Positions 1 through 9,233 of a DNA stretch of 44,152 bases are shown in pieces. The first letter of the stretch is position 1; every line of letters starts with the position of its first letter. This DNA is from Porphyromonadaceae bacterium UBA7332 (GTDB taxonomy: Bacteria; Bacteroidota; Bacteroidia; Bacteroidales; UBA7332), in assembly GCA_002471225.1 (NCBI GenBank), contig DKPO01000027.1:1-44152 (forward strand). The letters are read 5' to 3'. The position numbers and the translations under genes are program-made. A model generated the notes under the pieces. That model worked only from the letters and a program-made list of their open reading frames with translations. It did no database searches and was not told the DNA's origin.

Positions 1-8
1 ACTTTTGA

Positions 9-2963
9 TTACTCTTTAAGTTTGCTTTTTTTGTTTTGAATTTCAAACGCAATCGGAACCGCGATGAATAGAGTTGAATAAGTACCTGTTACAATACCTA
101 CCATCAAAGCAAAACAGAAGCTTCTGATAATGTCACCACCTAAGATGAACATACATGTTAATACGATAAATGTACTTAATGATGTACTGATCGTACGAGC
201 TAATGTAGTATTCAAAGCATCGTTGATTAAAGTTTTGCGATCCACGTTAGGATGTAAACCAATAATCTCACGGATACGGTCAAAGATAACCACGGTATCA
301 TTTACCGAATAACCAATTACAGTCAGAACGGCTGCAATAAACGACTGGTCAATCTCCATAGAGAACGGTAACCAACCGTGGAATAACGAGTAAACACCGA
401 TAATGATCAATGTATCGTGGAATGCTGAAGCGATTGTACCTGCTGAGAACGAAATGTCACGGAATCGGATCAAAATATAAAGACCCATACCGATCATTGA
501 GAATACAACAGCCCAGATTGCTCCGGTTGTAATATCTTTTGCAATTGCAGGACCTACTTTCTGGATACTCATAATATTATTTTGAGTAAATCCGTCTAAT
601 GTAGTTTCACCTAACAATGGTTTCAGACCTTTGTAAAGTTTAGCTGTGATTTCATCATCAACTAATGGTGATTCATCTGCAATTTTGTAGTTAGTTGTAA
701 TACGAACCTGGTTGTTTTCACCAATCGTAATAACGCTTAATGAAGCACCGTCAAACTCTGGAGACAAATCTTTTTGAACCTCTTGAGTATTTACCGGATT
801 TTCGAAACGTACGATATAGTTACGTCCACCAGTAAAGTCAATACCATAGTTCAAACCTCTAACGAAGAATGAAATAAGGAATCCACCTACAACGATCGCA
901 GAGATAACATATCCTTTCTTACGAAGTTTAACCCAGTCAATCTTAGGGTTAACCAACATGTTCTTGCTGATAGAAGTTGTGAAAGTAAGGTTTTTGAACC
1001 ATCCTTTAGCAAGACCTCTCTCGTAAACCAAACGAGTTAAGAATACAGAAGTAAAGAATGAAACAACCAAACCGATGATCAATGTTGTTGCAAATCCTTT
1101 GATAGGACCTGTACCGAACATAAACAGGATGATAGCTGTAATGATTGAAGTAAGGTTGGCATCAAAGATCGCTGAGAATGCATTGTTATAACCATCTTCA
1201 ACCGCTTTCTTCAAGTTTTTACCATTACGTAATTCTTCTTTCGCACGTTCGTAAATCAATACGTTCGCATCGACAGCAACACCTAACGACAGAACCAGAC
1301 CGGCAATACCCGAAAGAGTAAGTACAGCGTGGAATGACGCCAGGATACCCATAGTAAAGAACATGTTGAAAACAAGTCCTAAGTTAGCAATGATACCAGG
1401 TACGATACCGTAAACTGCCATCATATATACCATTAACAGGATAAGTGCAATCACGAATGAAATAGCACCTGCGCTGATAGCTTCGTGTCCTAAAGAAGGA
1501 CCAACAACTTCTTCCTGAATGATTTTAACTGTTGCAGGCATTTTACCTGACTTAAGTACGTTTGCTAAGTCTTTCGCTTCTTCCGGAGTGAAGTTACCGC
1601 TGATAGAAGATCTACCATTAGGAATTTCACCATTTACACGAGGATAAGAATATACATAGCCATCCAAAACAATAGCAACCGATTTCTTTTCGTTTTCACG
1701 AGTAATACGAGCCCACTGTTTTGCACCTTCCTGGTTCATAGACATAGAAACCTCTTGTCCACTTCCGTTCTGAGCAAAGTCAGCTCTTGCATCTGTAATT
1801 ACGTTTCCGCCTAAAGCCGGTTCACCGTTTCTGTTTGATGCTTTAAGAGCGATCAATTGGTAGAACTGTCCTTTTTCATCAACTGCTTTTACACTCCAGT
1901 TTAATTTAGTACCACGCGGTAATAAATCTTTAACTGCTTTTGTATGTAGCATCTGATTGATAGCTGTTGTATCTTTATAGTGAGCGTAACCTACCACCGG
2001 TCCCGGAGCAGGAGCACCATTCTGCATTAAAGCAGGCTGAAGTTTAGAGAAAAGAGGATTTCTTCTTTCGTATTCAGCATTATCAGCAGCTAATTTAGCT
2101 TGATCTTCATTTTGAGAAGCTACTTTATTCAAAATAGAGTCAGCAGCTGAAACAGGAGCTTCTTCTTTTTTTGCCTCAGCTTTAGTAGTATCAACCGTTG
2201 CTTCAGTTGAAACTAACATATTGTTAGCCATCTGAAGAGCAGGAAGAATTTCTGCACTTTCGTAAGTTTCCCAGAACTCAAGGTTTGCGCTACCCTGAAG
2301 AAGTTTACGAACACGCTCCGGTTCTTTGATACCCGGAAGCTCAACAGAGATACGACCAGCTTGCTCCATACGTTGGATGTTAGGAGCAACAACACCGAAA
2401 CGGTCAATACGTGTACGTAGAACGTTAAATGAATTGCTGATAGCACTTTCCAATTCTTCATTAAGAACTTTAAGAACTTCTTGATTTGTTGAATTAGAAT
2501 TGATTTTATCTTTTAATTCGAATGTTCCGAAAATAGCAGCAAGGTTCCCGTTAGGGCTAACTTTTTGGTATTCCTGAGCGAAAAGGTTGATATAATCTTT
2601 CTCACCTTTAGCATTTCTGATGTTAGCTGCAGCAATAGCTTTGTTGAAGTTTTCATCCCTGTTGTTACCAGAAAGAGATTTTAAAACGTCACCCACGTTA
2701 AGTTCCAGGATAACATTCATACCTCCTTTAAGGTCCAAACCAAGGTTAATCTCCATTTCACGGACTTCTTTGAAAGTATAGGGCCCCCATACCTTTTCCG
2801 TCGAAAGCGAATCTAAGATGTAGCTTAGTTTCACTCGGTCTCCTCCTGCAGTCTGCTCTGCCTCATTCATGTACTTATTGGCTACGAATGTAAACGATAA
2901 GTAGAAAATACATACCAGAGTAAGGAGCACTGCAAAAACCCTAACAAATCCTTTGTTTTGCAT
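9..2963 (-). CDS. secDF: Fused protein translocase subunit SecDF
   Basis: Inner-membrane RND-type accessory of the Sec translocon that uses the proton or sodium gradient to pull secreted proteins out to the periplasmic side. The 984-residue product joins SecD (about 1-660) and SecF (about 665-984), which are separate genes in Escherichia coli; fusion is common in Bacteroidota. Visible: an N-terminal membrane segment (about 8-28), the SecD motif GLDLKGG at 75-81, a SecD membrane block with VDANVLIYERAKEELRNGK, the SecF start motif GIDFTGGRN with D709, and the SecF motif SVNDTVVIFDRIRE. A low-complexity Ala/Glu/Lys stretch near 255-300 sits inside the periplasmic part and looks like a lineage-specific linker. 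The ATG at 2963 follows a TAnnTTTG promoter element by about 55 bp. Monocistronic as far as can be seen; the downstream side lies outside the window. Confidence 0.97.
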   Translation of the reverse strand: MQNKGFVRVFAVLLTLVCIFYLSFTFVANKYMNEAEQTAGGDRVKLSYILDSLSTEKVWGPYTFKEVREMEINLGLDLKGGMNVILELNVGDVLKSLSGNNRDENFNKAIAAANIRNAKGEKDYINLFAQEYQKVSPNGNLAAIFGTFELKDKINSNSTNQEVLKVLNEELESAISNSFNVLRTRIDRFGVVAPNIQRMEQAGRISVELPGIKEPERVRKLLQGSANLEFWETYESAEILPALQMANNMLVSTEATVDTTKAEAKKEEAPVSAADSILNKVASQNEDQAKLAADNAEYERRNPLFSKLQPALMQNGAPAPGPVVGYAHYKDTTAINQMLHTKAVKDLLPRGTKLNWSVKAVDEKGQFYQLIALKASNRNGEPALGGNVITDARADFAQNGSGQEVSMSMNQEGAKQWARITRENEKKSVAIVLDGYVYSYPRVNGEIPNGRSSISGNFTPEEAKDLANVLKSGKMPATVKIIQEEVVGPSLGHEAISAGAISFVIALILLMVYMMAVYGIVPGIIANLGLVFNMFFTMGILASFHAVLTLSGIAGLVLSLGVAVDANVLIYERAKEELRNGKNLKKAVEDGYNNAFSAIFDANLTSIITAIILFMFGTGPIKGFATTLIIGLVVSFFTSVFLTRLVYERGLAKGWFKNLTFTTSISKNMLVNPKIDWVKLRKKGYVISAIVVGGFLISFFVRGLNYGIDFTGGRNYIVRFENPVNTQEVQKDLSPEFDGASLSVITIGENNQVRITTNYKIADESPLVDDEITAKLYKGLKPLLGETTLDGFTQNNIMSIQKVGPAIAKDITTGAIWAVVFSMIGMGLYILIRFRDISFSAGTIASAFHDTLIIIGVYSLFHGWLPFSMEIDQSFIAAVLTVIGYSVNDTVVIFDRIREIIGLHPNVDRKTLINDALNTTLARTISTSLSTFIVLTCMFILGGDIIRSFCFALMVGIVTGTYSTLFIAVPIAFEIQNKKSKLKE

Positions 2964-3017
2964 TTTGATGTACTTTTATTCTTATTGTTAATTAATTGAT
3001 ATTTTTCTAATAGTCCG

Positions 3018-3025
3018 CAAATATA
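3018..3025 (-). promoter_or_regulatory. Putative secDF promoter (-7 element)
   Basis: Read on the minus strand this is TATATTTG, matching the Bacteroidota primary-sigma -7 consensus TAnnTTTG. It would place transcription start near 3011 with a leader of about 48 nt before the secDF ATG. No clear TTTG -33 element at the expected spacing, so this is moderate evidence only. Confidence 0.5.
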
Positions 3026-3088
3026 TCCTTTTTTTCAATTTATAACTAACAAAATCCAGCCTTTTTATGAACAGTCCGGCAATATAAA

Positions 3089-3143
3089 GAGGAGAAAATG
3101 ATACTTTTCTCACTTTTATTGAGCTAAGTTTCATTTTCTCCTC
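3089..3143 (-). terminator. Hairpin terminator after the M3 peptidase gene
   Basis: A perfect 13-bp inverted repeat (3089-3101 and 3131-3143, GAGGAGAAAATGA and its complement) encloses a 29-nt loop holding a further 4-bp stem. It lies 28 bp past the peptidase stop codon and before the secDF promoter. On the minus strand it is followed by TTTATATT, a weak U-tract. Probably the end of the rhomboid-EEP-peptidase transcript. Confidence 0.6.
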
Positions 3144-3171
3144 CCGGATATTTATAAAATAATCAGTTTGA

Positions 3172-5274
3172 TTAATTTAAACCTCTATTTCGTAATAATG
3201 CATCAGGGTTTGGTTCCGCTCCTCTGAATTTTAAATACAAAGTCATAGGCTCTTCGCTATCTCCTTTCTCAAGAATATTTTTTCGGTAAGCCTGCGCTAC
3301 CTCCTGATTAAATATTCCTTTTTCAACGAAAGCATCAAAGGCATCTGCATCTAATACTTCAGCCCATAAATAACTATAATATCCGGCTGAATATCCACCG
3401 CTGAAAATATGATTAAAGTAGGTGCTTCTGTATCTTGGTGCAATCTCCGGAATTAATCCGATTTCCTCTACGATCTGGCTTTCAAATTGCTGAGGATCTA
3501 TTTTTTGAGATTGACTGATTGTATGCCATTTCATATCTAAGATAGCAGCTGCTACAAGTTCGGTTGTTGCGAAACCCTGATTGAATGTAGCCGCTTTGTT
3601 GATCTTTTCAATTAAAACATCTGGAATCGTATCACCCGTAGCATAGTGTTTTGCATACATTTTTAATACTTCCGGATGTGTAGCCCAATGTTCCATTATT
3701 TGTGAAGGTAATTCAACAAAATCGCGGGATACATTTGTTCCTGAAACAGATGGATAAGTTGAATTGGCCAGCATGCCGTGTAAAGCATGTCCGAATTCGT
3801 GGAATAATGTTTCTACTTCATCCAGTGTCAATAATGACGGCTTATCTCCTGTTGGTCTTGTAAAGTTACCTACATTTACGACGATAGGTCTGATATCTTT
3901 GCCGTTTTCTTTGTATTGCTCACGGAAATTACTCATCCATGCTCCACCTTGTTTTCCTGCTCTCGGGAAGTAGTCAACCAATAATACAGATAATAATTCG
4001 CCATTAGAATCTTTTACTTTGAACGCTTTTACTTCATTATTGTAAACTGGCGCATCCGTAATTTCTTCAAATGTGATTCCCCATAATTTGTTAGCTACCA
4101 TAAATGCACCGTCACGTACATTTTCAACCTGGAAATAAGGTTTGATCTCTTCTTCATTCAGGTCATATTTAGCTTTACGTACTTTTTCGGCATAATACCA
4201 CCAGTCCCAAGGTTGAATTTTTATATTTGCACCTTCTGTATTAGCAATTGTCTGCATTTCAATAACTTCTTCTTTAGCTTTCGGTACAGCTTTCGTCCAT
4301 AGTTTAGTTAGCAGTGCCATAACATTATCTGGTGTTTTGGCCATTGTATCGTCTAATACGAAGTCAGCGTAAGTCGGGAATCCCAAAAGATTGGCTTTGC
4401 GAATACGTAAATTCGTTATTTTATTAATGATCTCGTTATTGTCGTACTTGTTTCCGTTGTTAGCCCGATTAATATAGGCTTTATAAACAGTTTCACGAAG
4501 ATCTCTCTTATCGGAATATTGTAGAAAAGGAATCCAGCTAGGATTTTGCAATGTAATTACCCACTTGCCATCCAGATTACGACTTTTAGCATCTTCAGCG
4601 GCAGCAGAAATGATATCAGCAGGTAAGCCGGCAAGATCTTCTTCGTTTTCAATGACTAAAGCAAAGTTGTTTTTTTCGGCCAAAACATTTTCTTCGAATT
4701 GAAGTGTCAGGACTGACAATTCTTTGTTAATCTCTTTCATTTCTTCTTTTTGTTCTGCAGAAAGAAGAGCTCCGGATCGTACAAAATTCTTGTAATAGTT
4801 ATCTAATACGCGCTTTTGTTCAGGAGTTAGATTTTCTGAACTTTGATTTTTATGGATAGTTTTTACTCTCTGGAATAACTTCTCATTCAAATACATATTA
4901 TCATCATGTTCAGAAAGCATAGGCATGATATCTTTAGCCAGAGTCTGAAGTGAATCATTGGTTTCAGCAGAAGTTATATTGAAAAAAACGTTTGAGACTT
5001 TGCTTAAGAGTTTTCCCGAATACTCTAATGGCTCAATAGTGTTTTTGAATGTAGGAGCAGATTCCTGATTAGCTATAGAATCAATTTCTTTTGTATGCTG
5101 TTTGATCCCGGCTTCAAAAGCAGGCATATAATCTGTTATTTGAATCATTTCGAAAGGAGGAATACCGTAAGGTGTATTCCACTCAGTGAAAAAAGGATTC
5201 TGTTCTGTCTTTTTTTCTGTACAAGCAGTTGTCATAATACAAGTAGTTGCAATACCAATTAATAAATTTCTCAT
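3172..5274 (-). CDS. dcp: M3-family zinc metallopeptidase, dipeptidyl carboxypeptidase-like lipoprotein
   Basis: Predicted zinc endopeptidase or dipeptidyl carboxypeptidase of the thimet oligopeptidase (M3) family, cleaving short peptides. The zinc motif HEFGH is at H492-H496, and the third ligand is probably E521 in DFVELPSQ, the normal spacing for M3. The C-terminal substrate region has the family-typical YFNHIFSGGYSAGYYSY run. At 700 residues it has the length expected for Dcp/oligopeptidase A. The N-terminus is a lipoprotein signal (hydrophobic stretch, then TTAC with C18), so it is probably envelope-anchored rather than cytoplasmic. Its ATG is 37 bp after the EEP gene on the same strand with no promoter seen between, so the two are likely co-transcribed. 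The symbol is by family; dipeptidyl versus oligopeptidase specificity cannot be read from sequence. Confidence 0.9.
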   Translation of the reverse strand: MRNLLIGIATTCIMTTACTEKKTEQNPFFTEWNTPYGIPPFEMIQITDYMPAFEAGIKQHTKEIDSIANQESAPTFKNTIEPLEYSGKLLSKVSNVFFNITSAETNDSLQTLAKDIMPMLSEHDDNMYLNEKLFQRVKTIHKNQSSENLTPEQKRVLDNYYKNFVRSGALLSAEQKEEMKEINKELSVLTLQFEENVLAEKNNFALVIENEEDLAGLPADIISAAAEDAKSRNLDGKWVITLQNPSWIPFLQYSDKRDLRETVYKAYINRANNGNKYDNNEIINKITNLRIRKANLLGFPTYADFVLDDTMAKTPDNVMALLTKLWTKAVPKAKEEVIEMQTIANTEGANIKIQPWDWWYYAEKVRKAKYDLNEEEIKPYFQVENVRDGAFMVANKLWGITFEEITDAPVYNNEVKAFKVKDSNGELLSVLLVDYFPRAGKQGGAWMSNFREQYKENGKDIRPIVVNVGNFTRPTGDKPSLLTLDEVETLFHEFGHALHGMLANSTYPSVSGTNVSRDFVELPSQIMEHWATHPEVLKMYAKHYATGDTIPDVLIEKINKAATFNQGFATTELVAAAILDMKWHTISQSQKIDPQQFESQIVEEIGLIPEIAPRYRSTYFNHIFSGGYSAGYYSYLWAEVLDADAFDAFVEKGIFNQEVAQAYRKNILEKGDSEEPMTLYLKFRGAEPNPDALLRNRGLN

Positions 5275-5311
5275 AATCTTAAAGTGTTTAATTTATGGTT
5301 TTAGATTTCGA

Positions 5312-6442
5312 TTATTTGAAACTGAAATAACAACTGATCGGATAGTGATCAGAGTGTTTTACTTTGCCGATTTTACAATCATAAGCTTGTAAAGAATCGG
5401 AGTATAATATGTGGTCTATACGGAAGTAGAAGTGGTTTTCAAAATACGTGATACCCAATCCGTTTCCTGTTTTTACAAACGCATCTGATAATGATTTTCC
5501 TTTCATTTTTCTGTATGCATAGGAGATAGGGGTGTCATTAAAATCACCACAGATAATAATATCAAGATTGCAGTTGTCAATATCTTTCCGTAGCATATTG
5601 ACCTGTTTCGCCCTTTCAAGGAAAGCGCGATCCATCTTCTTTACAATCTTTGCATTAAAATCATTCAGTTTTTCGGTGCTGAATTTCTCGATCAATCCTT
5701 TATAGAATTTACGGTCTTCTGTCGTAAAACGATTCGATTCAAGATGGCAATTAAATAGTCGTACTTTCTTTCCGTTGATTTTCAATGTATAGGCTATGGC
5801 AGCATTTGCTCCGTCTTTTCTGAAACGATATGGTTTGATATCCGAGATCGGATATTTGGAAAAGCAGGCAAGGCCGTATTTATGCCAGTGATTATCCGTG
5901 ATCTTATAGACATGATAATAAGGATATTTCTTTAATCTTTTTCGGATCTCTTCAAATCGCAGCATGGCATTATTATCTGAATATCCAAACTCCTGCAGGC
6001 ATATAATGTCAGCATTCTGATCAGCAATATATTCTAAGGTCGGATTCTTTTTATCTTTATCTCTCTCTCCGAAATTAAACTGGCGAATATTGTAGGATAA
6101 GAGTTTGAAACTCTCAGGTGGTGGTATTTGCGTGCTGTAATTAATCGGGAAATAAGTGAATAAAGCGGTTGCCGAAACGAGCAGAGAAGTTATGGATATG
6201 AGAGAACTATACCATTTCTGTTTGAGTAGCCAGTATATTAGAAATAAAATAGTGCCTACAGCCAGAAATGGAAAGCCCATCCCTAAATATGATATATAAG
6301 GGATTTTATCCGGAGGAATCCTGTCACTGAAAGCTGATACAATCATTAATAGCGCAATGGCTAAATTGATTGTAAGCAGCGTTGAGTGAAATATAATCGA
6401 TATTCCTCTGAAGATGCGATTTCCTTTTTTATTTTTTATCAT
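5312..6442 (-). CDS. Membrane-anchored endonuclease/exonuclease/phosphatase (EEP) family protein
   Basis: Starts with about three membrane helices in the first 100 residues, followed by an EEP hydrolase domain likely facing the periplasm. EEP catalytic signatures are all present: LLSYNIRQFNF (metal-binding Asn), CLQEFGYSD (catalytic Glu), ICGDFNDTP (Asp/Asn), RIDHILYS, and the terminal SDHYPIS (Asp-His). The domain is therefore probably active on a phosphodiester or phosphomonoester; substrate unknown (nucleic acid, lipid headgroup or inositol-type phosphate are family options). A longer reading frame begins with TTG at 6475 and overlaps the rhomboid gene by 23 bp; I chose the ATG at 6442, which leaves a 10-bp gap and gives 376 residues. 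Sits between two rhomboid genes and an M3 peptidase gene in what looks like one transcript. Confidence 0.85.
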   Translation of the reverse strand: MIKNKKGNRIFRGISIIFHSTLLTINLAIALLMIVSAFSDRIPPDKIPYISYLGMGFPFLAVGTILFLIYWLLKQKWYSSLISITSLLVSATALFTYFPINYSTQIPPPESFKLLSYNIRQFNFGERDKDKKNPTLEYIADQNADIICLQEFGYSDNNAMLRFEEIRKRLKKYPYYHVYKITDNHWHKYGLACFSKYPISDIKPYRFRKDGANAAIAYTLKINGKKVRLFNCHLESNRFTTEDRKFYKGLIEKFSTEKLNDFNAKIVKKMDRAFLERAKQVNMLRKDIDNCNLDIIICGDFNDTPISYAYRKMKGKSLSDAFVKTGNGLGITYFENHFYFRIDHILYSDSLQAYDCKIGKVKHSDHYPISCYFSFK

Positions 6443-6452
6443 GGAATTAAAG

Positions 6453-7349
6453 TCAATTCTTTTTGCTTTCTTCAAATAAGCGTCTTTTCTCAGGATCGCT
6501 TAAGCTTTGATATCCCGACTTTTTTACTTTATCAAGTATGGCATTGATTTCATCTTGTGCATTTTTCTTACGGTTCCGGTACTCCTGATCCGTTTCAAGA
6601 GGAGATCTTCTGTTTACTTTAACCTTAAGACGATTTTTGGGTTTGAACAGATTTACAATCTGATCTATGATCTTATTGATATAGCTGGTAATGTCTTTAC
6701 CCGATCTCCAGTTTAATGAGAAGATATATCCGGCTAATGCTCCACCTAAATGAGCAATGTGACCTCCGGCATTATCAGAGGTAATACTGATCAAATCTAA
6801 AAGAACGATTACAAGAGCAACCCATTTAAGCTTGATTGTTCCTAACAAAAAGAACTGAAGATTCAGATTGGGTAATCTGAAAGCTGTAGCTACTACAATT
6901 GCGAGAACTGAAGCGGATGCGCCAATTAAGGTACTACTGTAACGTGCTGCTTCAAAGTATGGAAATACGTTGTAAGATATCAGAAATATAATACCTCCGA
7001 AGATTCCTCCAAGGAAATAAAGCCCTCCCAGCGTTCTGGGATTGAAATGTGCTTTAAATATTGTTCCAAACCAATACAACCACAACATGTTAAACAGGAT
7101 ATGCAGGATATCCTGGTGGAAGAACATATATGTAATTAAAGTCCATGGTCTGAATATAAATGTTTGTAGATTTGAAGGTAAATAGAAATATTCAAGAATA
7201 TGGTTTATTTCACTACCAAAACCTAATAGTGTACCTATAACTTTTAATATGGAGGCTAACAGAAAAATCAAAACATTGATATAAATCAACTGAATTAGAA
7301 TCCCGCCCTGTTTAAACTGTGTTTTTAAATTAGAAATAAAATGTTCCAT
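6453..7349 (-). CDS. Rhomboid-family intramembrane serine protease (second of tandem pair, GASA variant)
   Basis: Polytopic rhomboid protein of 298 residues with about six membrane segments and a charged C-terminal tail (about 215-298) rich in Lys/Arg. The expected catalytic Ser is S145 in LIGASASV and the partner His is H200 in HIAHLGG, with the family-typical HILFNMLWLYWFG segment at about 83-95. The usual GxSG motif reads G-A-S-A here: Ser kept, following Gly replaced by Ala. It is therefore either an active variant or a degenerate pseudoprotease paired with the upstream canonical rhomboid. The reading frame overlaps the upstream rhomboid gene by 20 bp, suggesting coupled translation. Confidence 0.9.
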   Translation of the reverse strand: MEHFISNLKTQFKQGGILIQLIYINVLIFLLASILKVIGTLLGFGSEINHILEYFYLPSNLQTFIFRPWTLITYMFFHQDILHILFNMLWLYWFGTIFKAHFNPRTLGGLYFLGGIFGGIIFLISYNVFPYFEAARYSSTLIGASASVLAIVVATAFRLPNLNLQFFLLGTIKLKWVALVIVLLDLISITSDNAGGHIAHLGGALAGYIFSLNWRSGKDITSYINKIIDQIVNLFKPKNRLKVKVNRRSPLETDQEYRNRKKNAQDEINAILDKVKKSGYQSLSDPEKRRLFEESKKN

Positions 7350-8052
7350 TGTTGTTGTTTCCTTTTTTCTTCCAATATAGAATTAATAAATAGCCAAATA
7401 GCATACCGCCCAAATGAGCGAAGTGAGCAATATTATCGCCCTTGATTCCGGTTAGATTGCCAACTCCCATAAATAATTCCAAAACGCCATAGAATATTAC
7501 AAAATATTTCGCTTTGATAGGAATGGGTATAAACATAATATATAGCGGTATATTCGGGAACAACATTCCAAATGCTAATAATATGCCAAATACAGCTCCT
7601 GATGCTCCAACGGTAAGTAGTTCATTCGTGAACGTCGCCATATCCGGGATCATAGGCATATGTGAAACATAATTAGAGATGATAAAATACCAAACTATCT
7701 GTTGTATTATGGCAGCTCCGATTCCGGTTGTAACATAGTAGAAAAGGAACTTCTTACCACCCCAGAACTGCTCCAGTGCACGGCCGAACATAAAAACGGA
7801 GAACATATTGAAGAAAACGTGTCCGATACCATTCGGATCGTGCATAAACATATAAGTGAATAATTGAGTTACATTGAAATCTTTAGCTTGAAAATAATGT
7901 AGTCCAAACCAATTATAAGGATCAAAATGAATACCGAATTGTTTAATTAAAATAGAAGGCAATGTTATAGAAGCCAGCCAAACAAGAAAGTTTATGATAA
8001 TTAAGTTTCTTGTTACAGGAGGTAAAAAAGAGTTCTGTCTGAAATAATTCAT
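7330..8052 (-). CDS. Rhomboid-family intramembrane serine protease (first of tandem pair)
   Basis: Intramembrane serine protease that cuts membrane-protein substrates within the bilayer. The 240-residue protein has a canonical active site: S151 in VGASGAVFG and H213 in HFAHLGG, with the rhomboid HVFFNMFSVFMFG segment at about 78-90. Around six membrane helices are visible and there is no extra soluble domain. First gene of a probable four-gene unit (rhomboid, rhomboid, EEP, M3 peptidase). Natural substrate unknown. Confidence 0.93.
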   Translation of the reverse strand: MNYFRQNSFLPPVTRNLIIINFLVWLASITLPSILIKQFGIHFDPYNWFGLHYFQAKDFNVTQLFTYMFMHDPNGIGHVFFNMFSVFMFGRALEQFWGGKKFLFYYVTTGIGAAIIQQIVWYFIISNYVSHMPMIPDMATFTNELLTVGASGAVFGILLAFGMLFPNIPLYIMFIPIPIKAKYFVIFYGVLELFMGVGNLTGIKGDNIAHFAHLGGMLFGYLLILYWKKKGNNNNGTFYF

Positions 8053-8130
8053 AATCTATTTATATATTATGTTTGTTCATACTAACAGTAAAGACTGTTT
8101 GATTAGTTTATTACGTCTGTTTATAATATG

Positions 8131-8138
8131 CAAACATA
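8131..8138 (-). promoter_or_regulatory. Putative promoter of the rhomboid unit (-7 element)
   Basis: On the minus strand reads TATGTTTG, matching TAnnTTTG, about 80 bp before the first rhomboid ATG. A small inverted repeat AACAGT/ACTGTT (8084-8089 and 8094-8099) lies in the resulting leader. No convincing -33 element. Confidence 0.4.
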
Positions 8139-8237
8139 CGATTTTGTTCTGATTTTAGCTTAATTTTAAGCTTAAAAATGGTCTTGAACAGATAGCATAG
8201 ATATTTAGAGTTTTCATTTTATAAAATAGCAACTATT

Positions 8238-9173
8238 ATGAATGATACAATTAAAATTCTGATTTGCGGATTAGGAGGTGTCGGAGGGTATTTAGGTTCG
8301 AAACTATCTTATTATTCCTCATTAGGGCATAAAGAAATTTCGGTATATTTTCTGGCAAGAGGCAAGAATTTACAAGCGATAGAAGAAAATGGAATACTCT
8401 TAAAAGCGAAAGATTATGAGATTCAGAGCTTTCCTAAGCTGGTAACCAATGATATAAAGAAAATGCCAAAGATGGATTATGTCTTTCTTTGCACTAAATC
8501 ATATGATTTAGAAAATTTGTTAAGTGAGATAACTCCATTATTGCAAGATTCGACTATTGTAATTCCTTTCTTGAATGGTGTTGAGGTTCATGATATTCTA
8601 AGTAAAAGGATCAAATCGGGTATTATGAAAGGATGTGCTTACATTGTTTCATATGTTCAATCTCCCGGAGTAATCGTTGAGACCGGAAGGATAGCCCGGT
8701 TTATTTGGGGACAAAAAGCAGTAACCTATGAAATGCTTCGATTACAAAATATATTGGTTGATGCGGGTGTTGATTCCGTTCTAAGTACAGAAACAGATTA
8801 TGCCGTTTGGGAAAAATTCTCGTTTATTTCTCCGGTAGCTACATTAACGTCCTATTTAGATATTACTTATGGAATGATCGCAGACAATGCTATTTATCAG
8901 GACTTGCTGAAAGACTTATTTAAGGAGTTCAGAAAGGTTGCTTATGCTTGCGGTGTTTCATTGCCTGAAGTTCTGTTTGAGAAGCATTTGCTTAGTATAA
9001 GTAAATTTGATGCGGGTACAACCACATCCATGCAGAGAGATTTTGCCGAAAAGCGGTCTACTGAGCTGGAAGCATTGACCGGTTATATTGTTGAGAAAGC
9101 GAAGGAGCATCAGATCGAAATTCCTTATTATAGTGGGATGTATGCTTATCTGAAAAGTAAATCAGGTAAATAA
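8238..9173 (+). CDS. panE: Ketopantoate reductase-family (ApbA/PanE) oxidoreductase
   Basis: NADPH-dependent reductase of the 2-dehydropantoate 2-reductase family, which in pantothenate (coenzyme A) synthesis reduces ketopantoate to pantoate. The Rossmann nucleotide-binding motif GLGGVGGYLG is at about residues 11-20; the middle contains the family segment FLCTKSYDL and the substrate loop FLNGVE, and the C-terminal helical half has VWEKFSFISPVATLTS with the conserved Lys. At 311 residues it has the usual family length. Several paralogues of unknown substrate exist in this family, so assignment to pantothenate synthesis is by family only. Stands alone, divergent from the rhomboid unit and convergent with tolC, closed by a strong hairpin. 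Confidence 0.8.
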   Translation: MNDTIKILICGLGGVGGYLGSKLSYYSSLGHKEISVYFLARGKNLQAIEENGILLKAKDYEIQSFPKLVTNDIKKMPKMDYVFLCTKSYDLENLLSEITPLLQDSTIVIPFLNGVEVHDILSKRIKSGIMKGCAYIVSYVQSPGVIVETGRIARFIWGQKAVTYEMLRLQNILVDAGVDSVLSTETDYAVWEKFSFISPVATLTSYLDITYGMIADNAIYQDLLKDLFKEFRKVAYACGVSLPEVLFEKHLLSISKFDAGTTTSMQRDFAEKRSTELEALTGYIVEKAKEHQIEIPYYSGMYAYLKSKSGK

Positions 9174-9181
9174 TCAGGATA

Positions 9182-9218
9182 AAAAAAAGCTGTTTGAATT
9201 ACTCAAACAGCTTTTTTT
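9182..9218. terminator. Bidirectional terminator between panE-like and tolC-like genes
   Basis: A perfect 16-bp stem (9182-9197 and 9203-9218) with a 5-nt loop. The core is GCTGTTTGA/TCAAACAGC flanked by A-runs and T-runs, so it works as an intrinsic terminator on both strands. It sits 8 bp past the plus-strand stop and 15 bp past the minus-strand stop. Confidence 0.93.
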
Positions 9219-9233
9219 GCAGGTATGTATTTG

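Noticed and set aside
6443..6475. TTG-start extension of the EEP protein
   Set aside because: Would overlap the rhomboid gene by 23 bp; a proper ATG follows at 6442.
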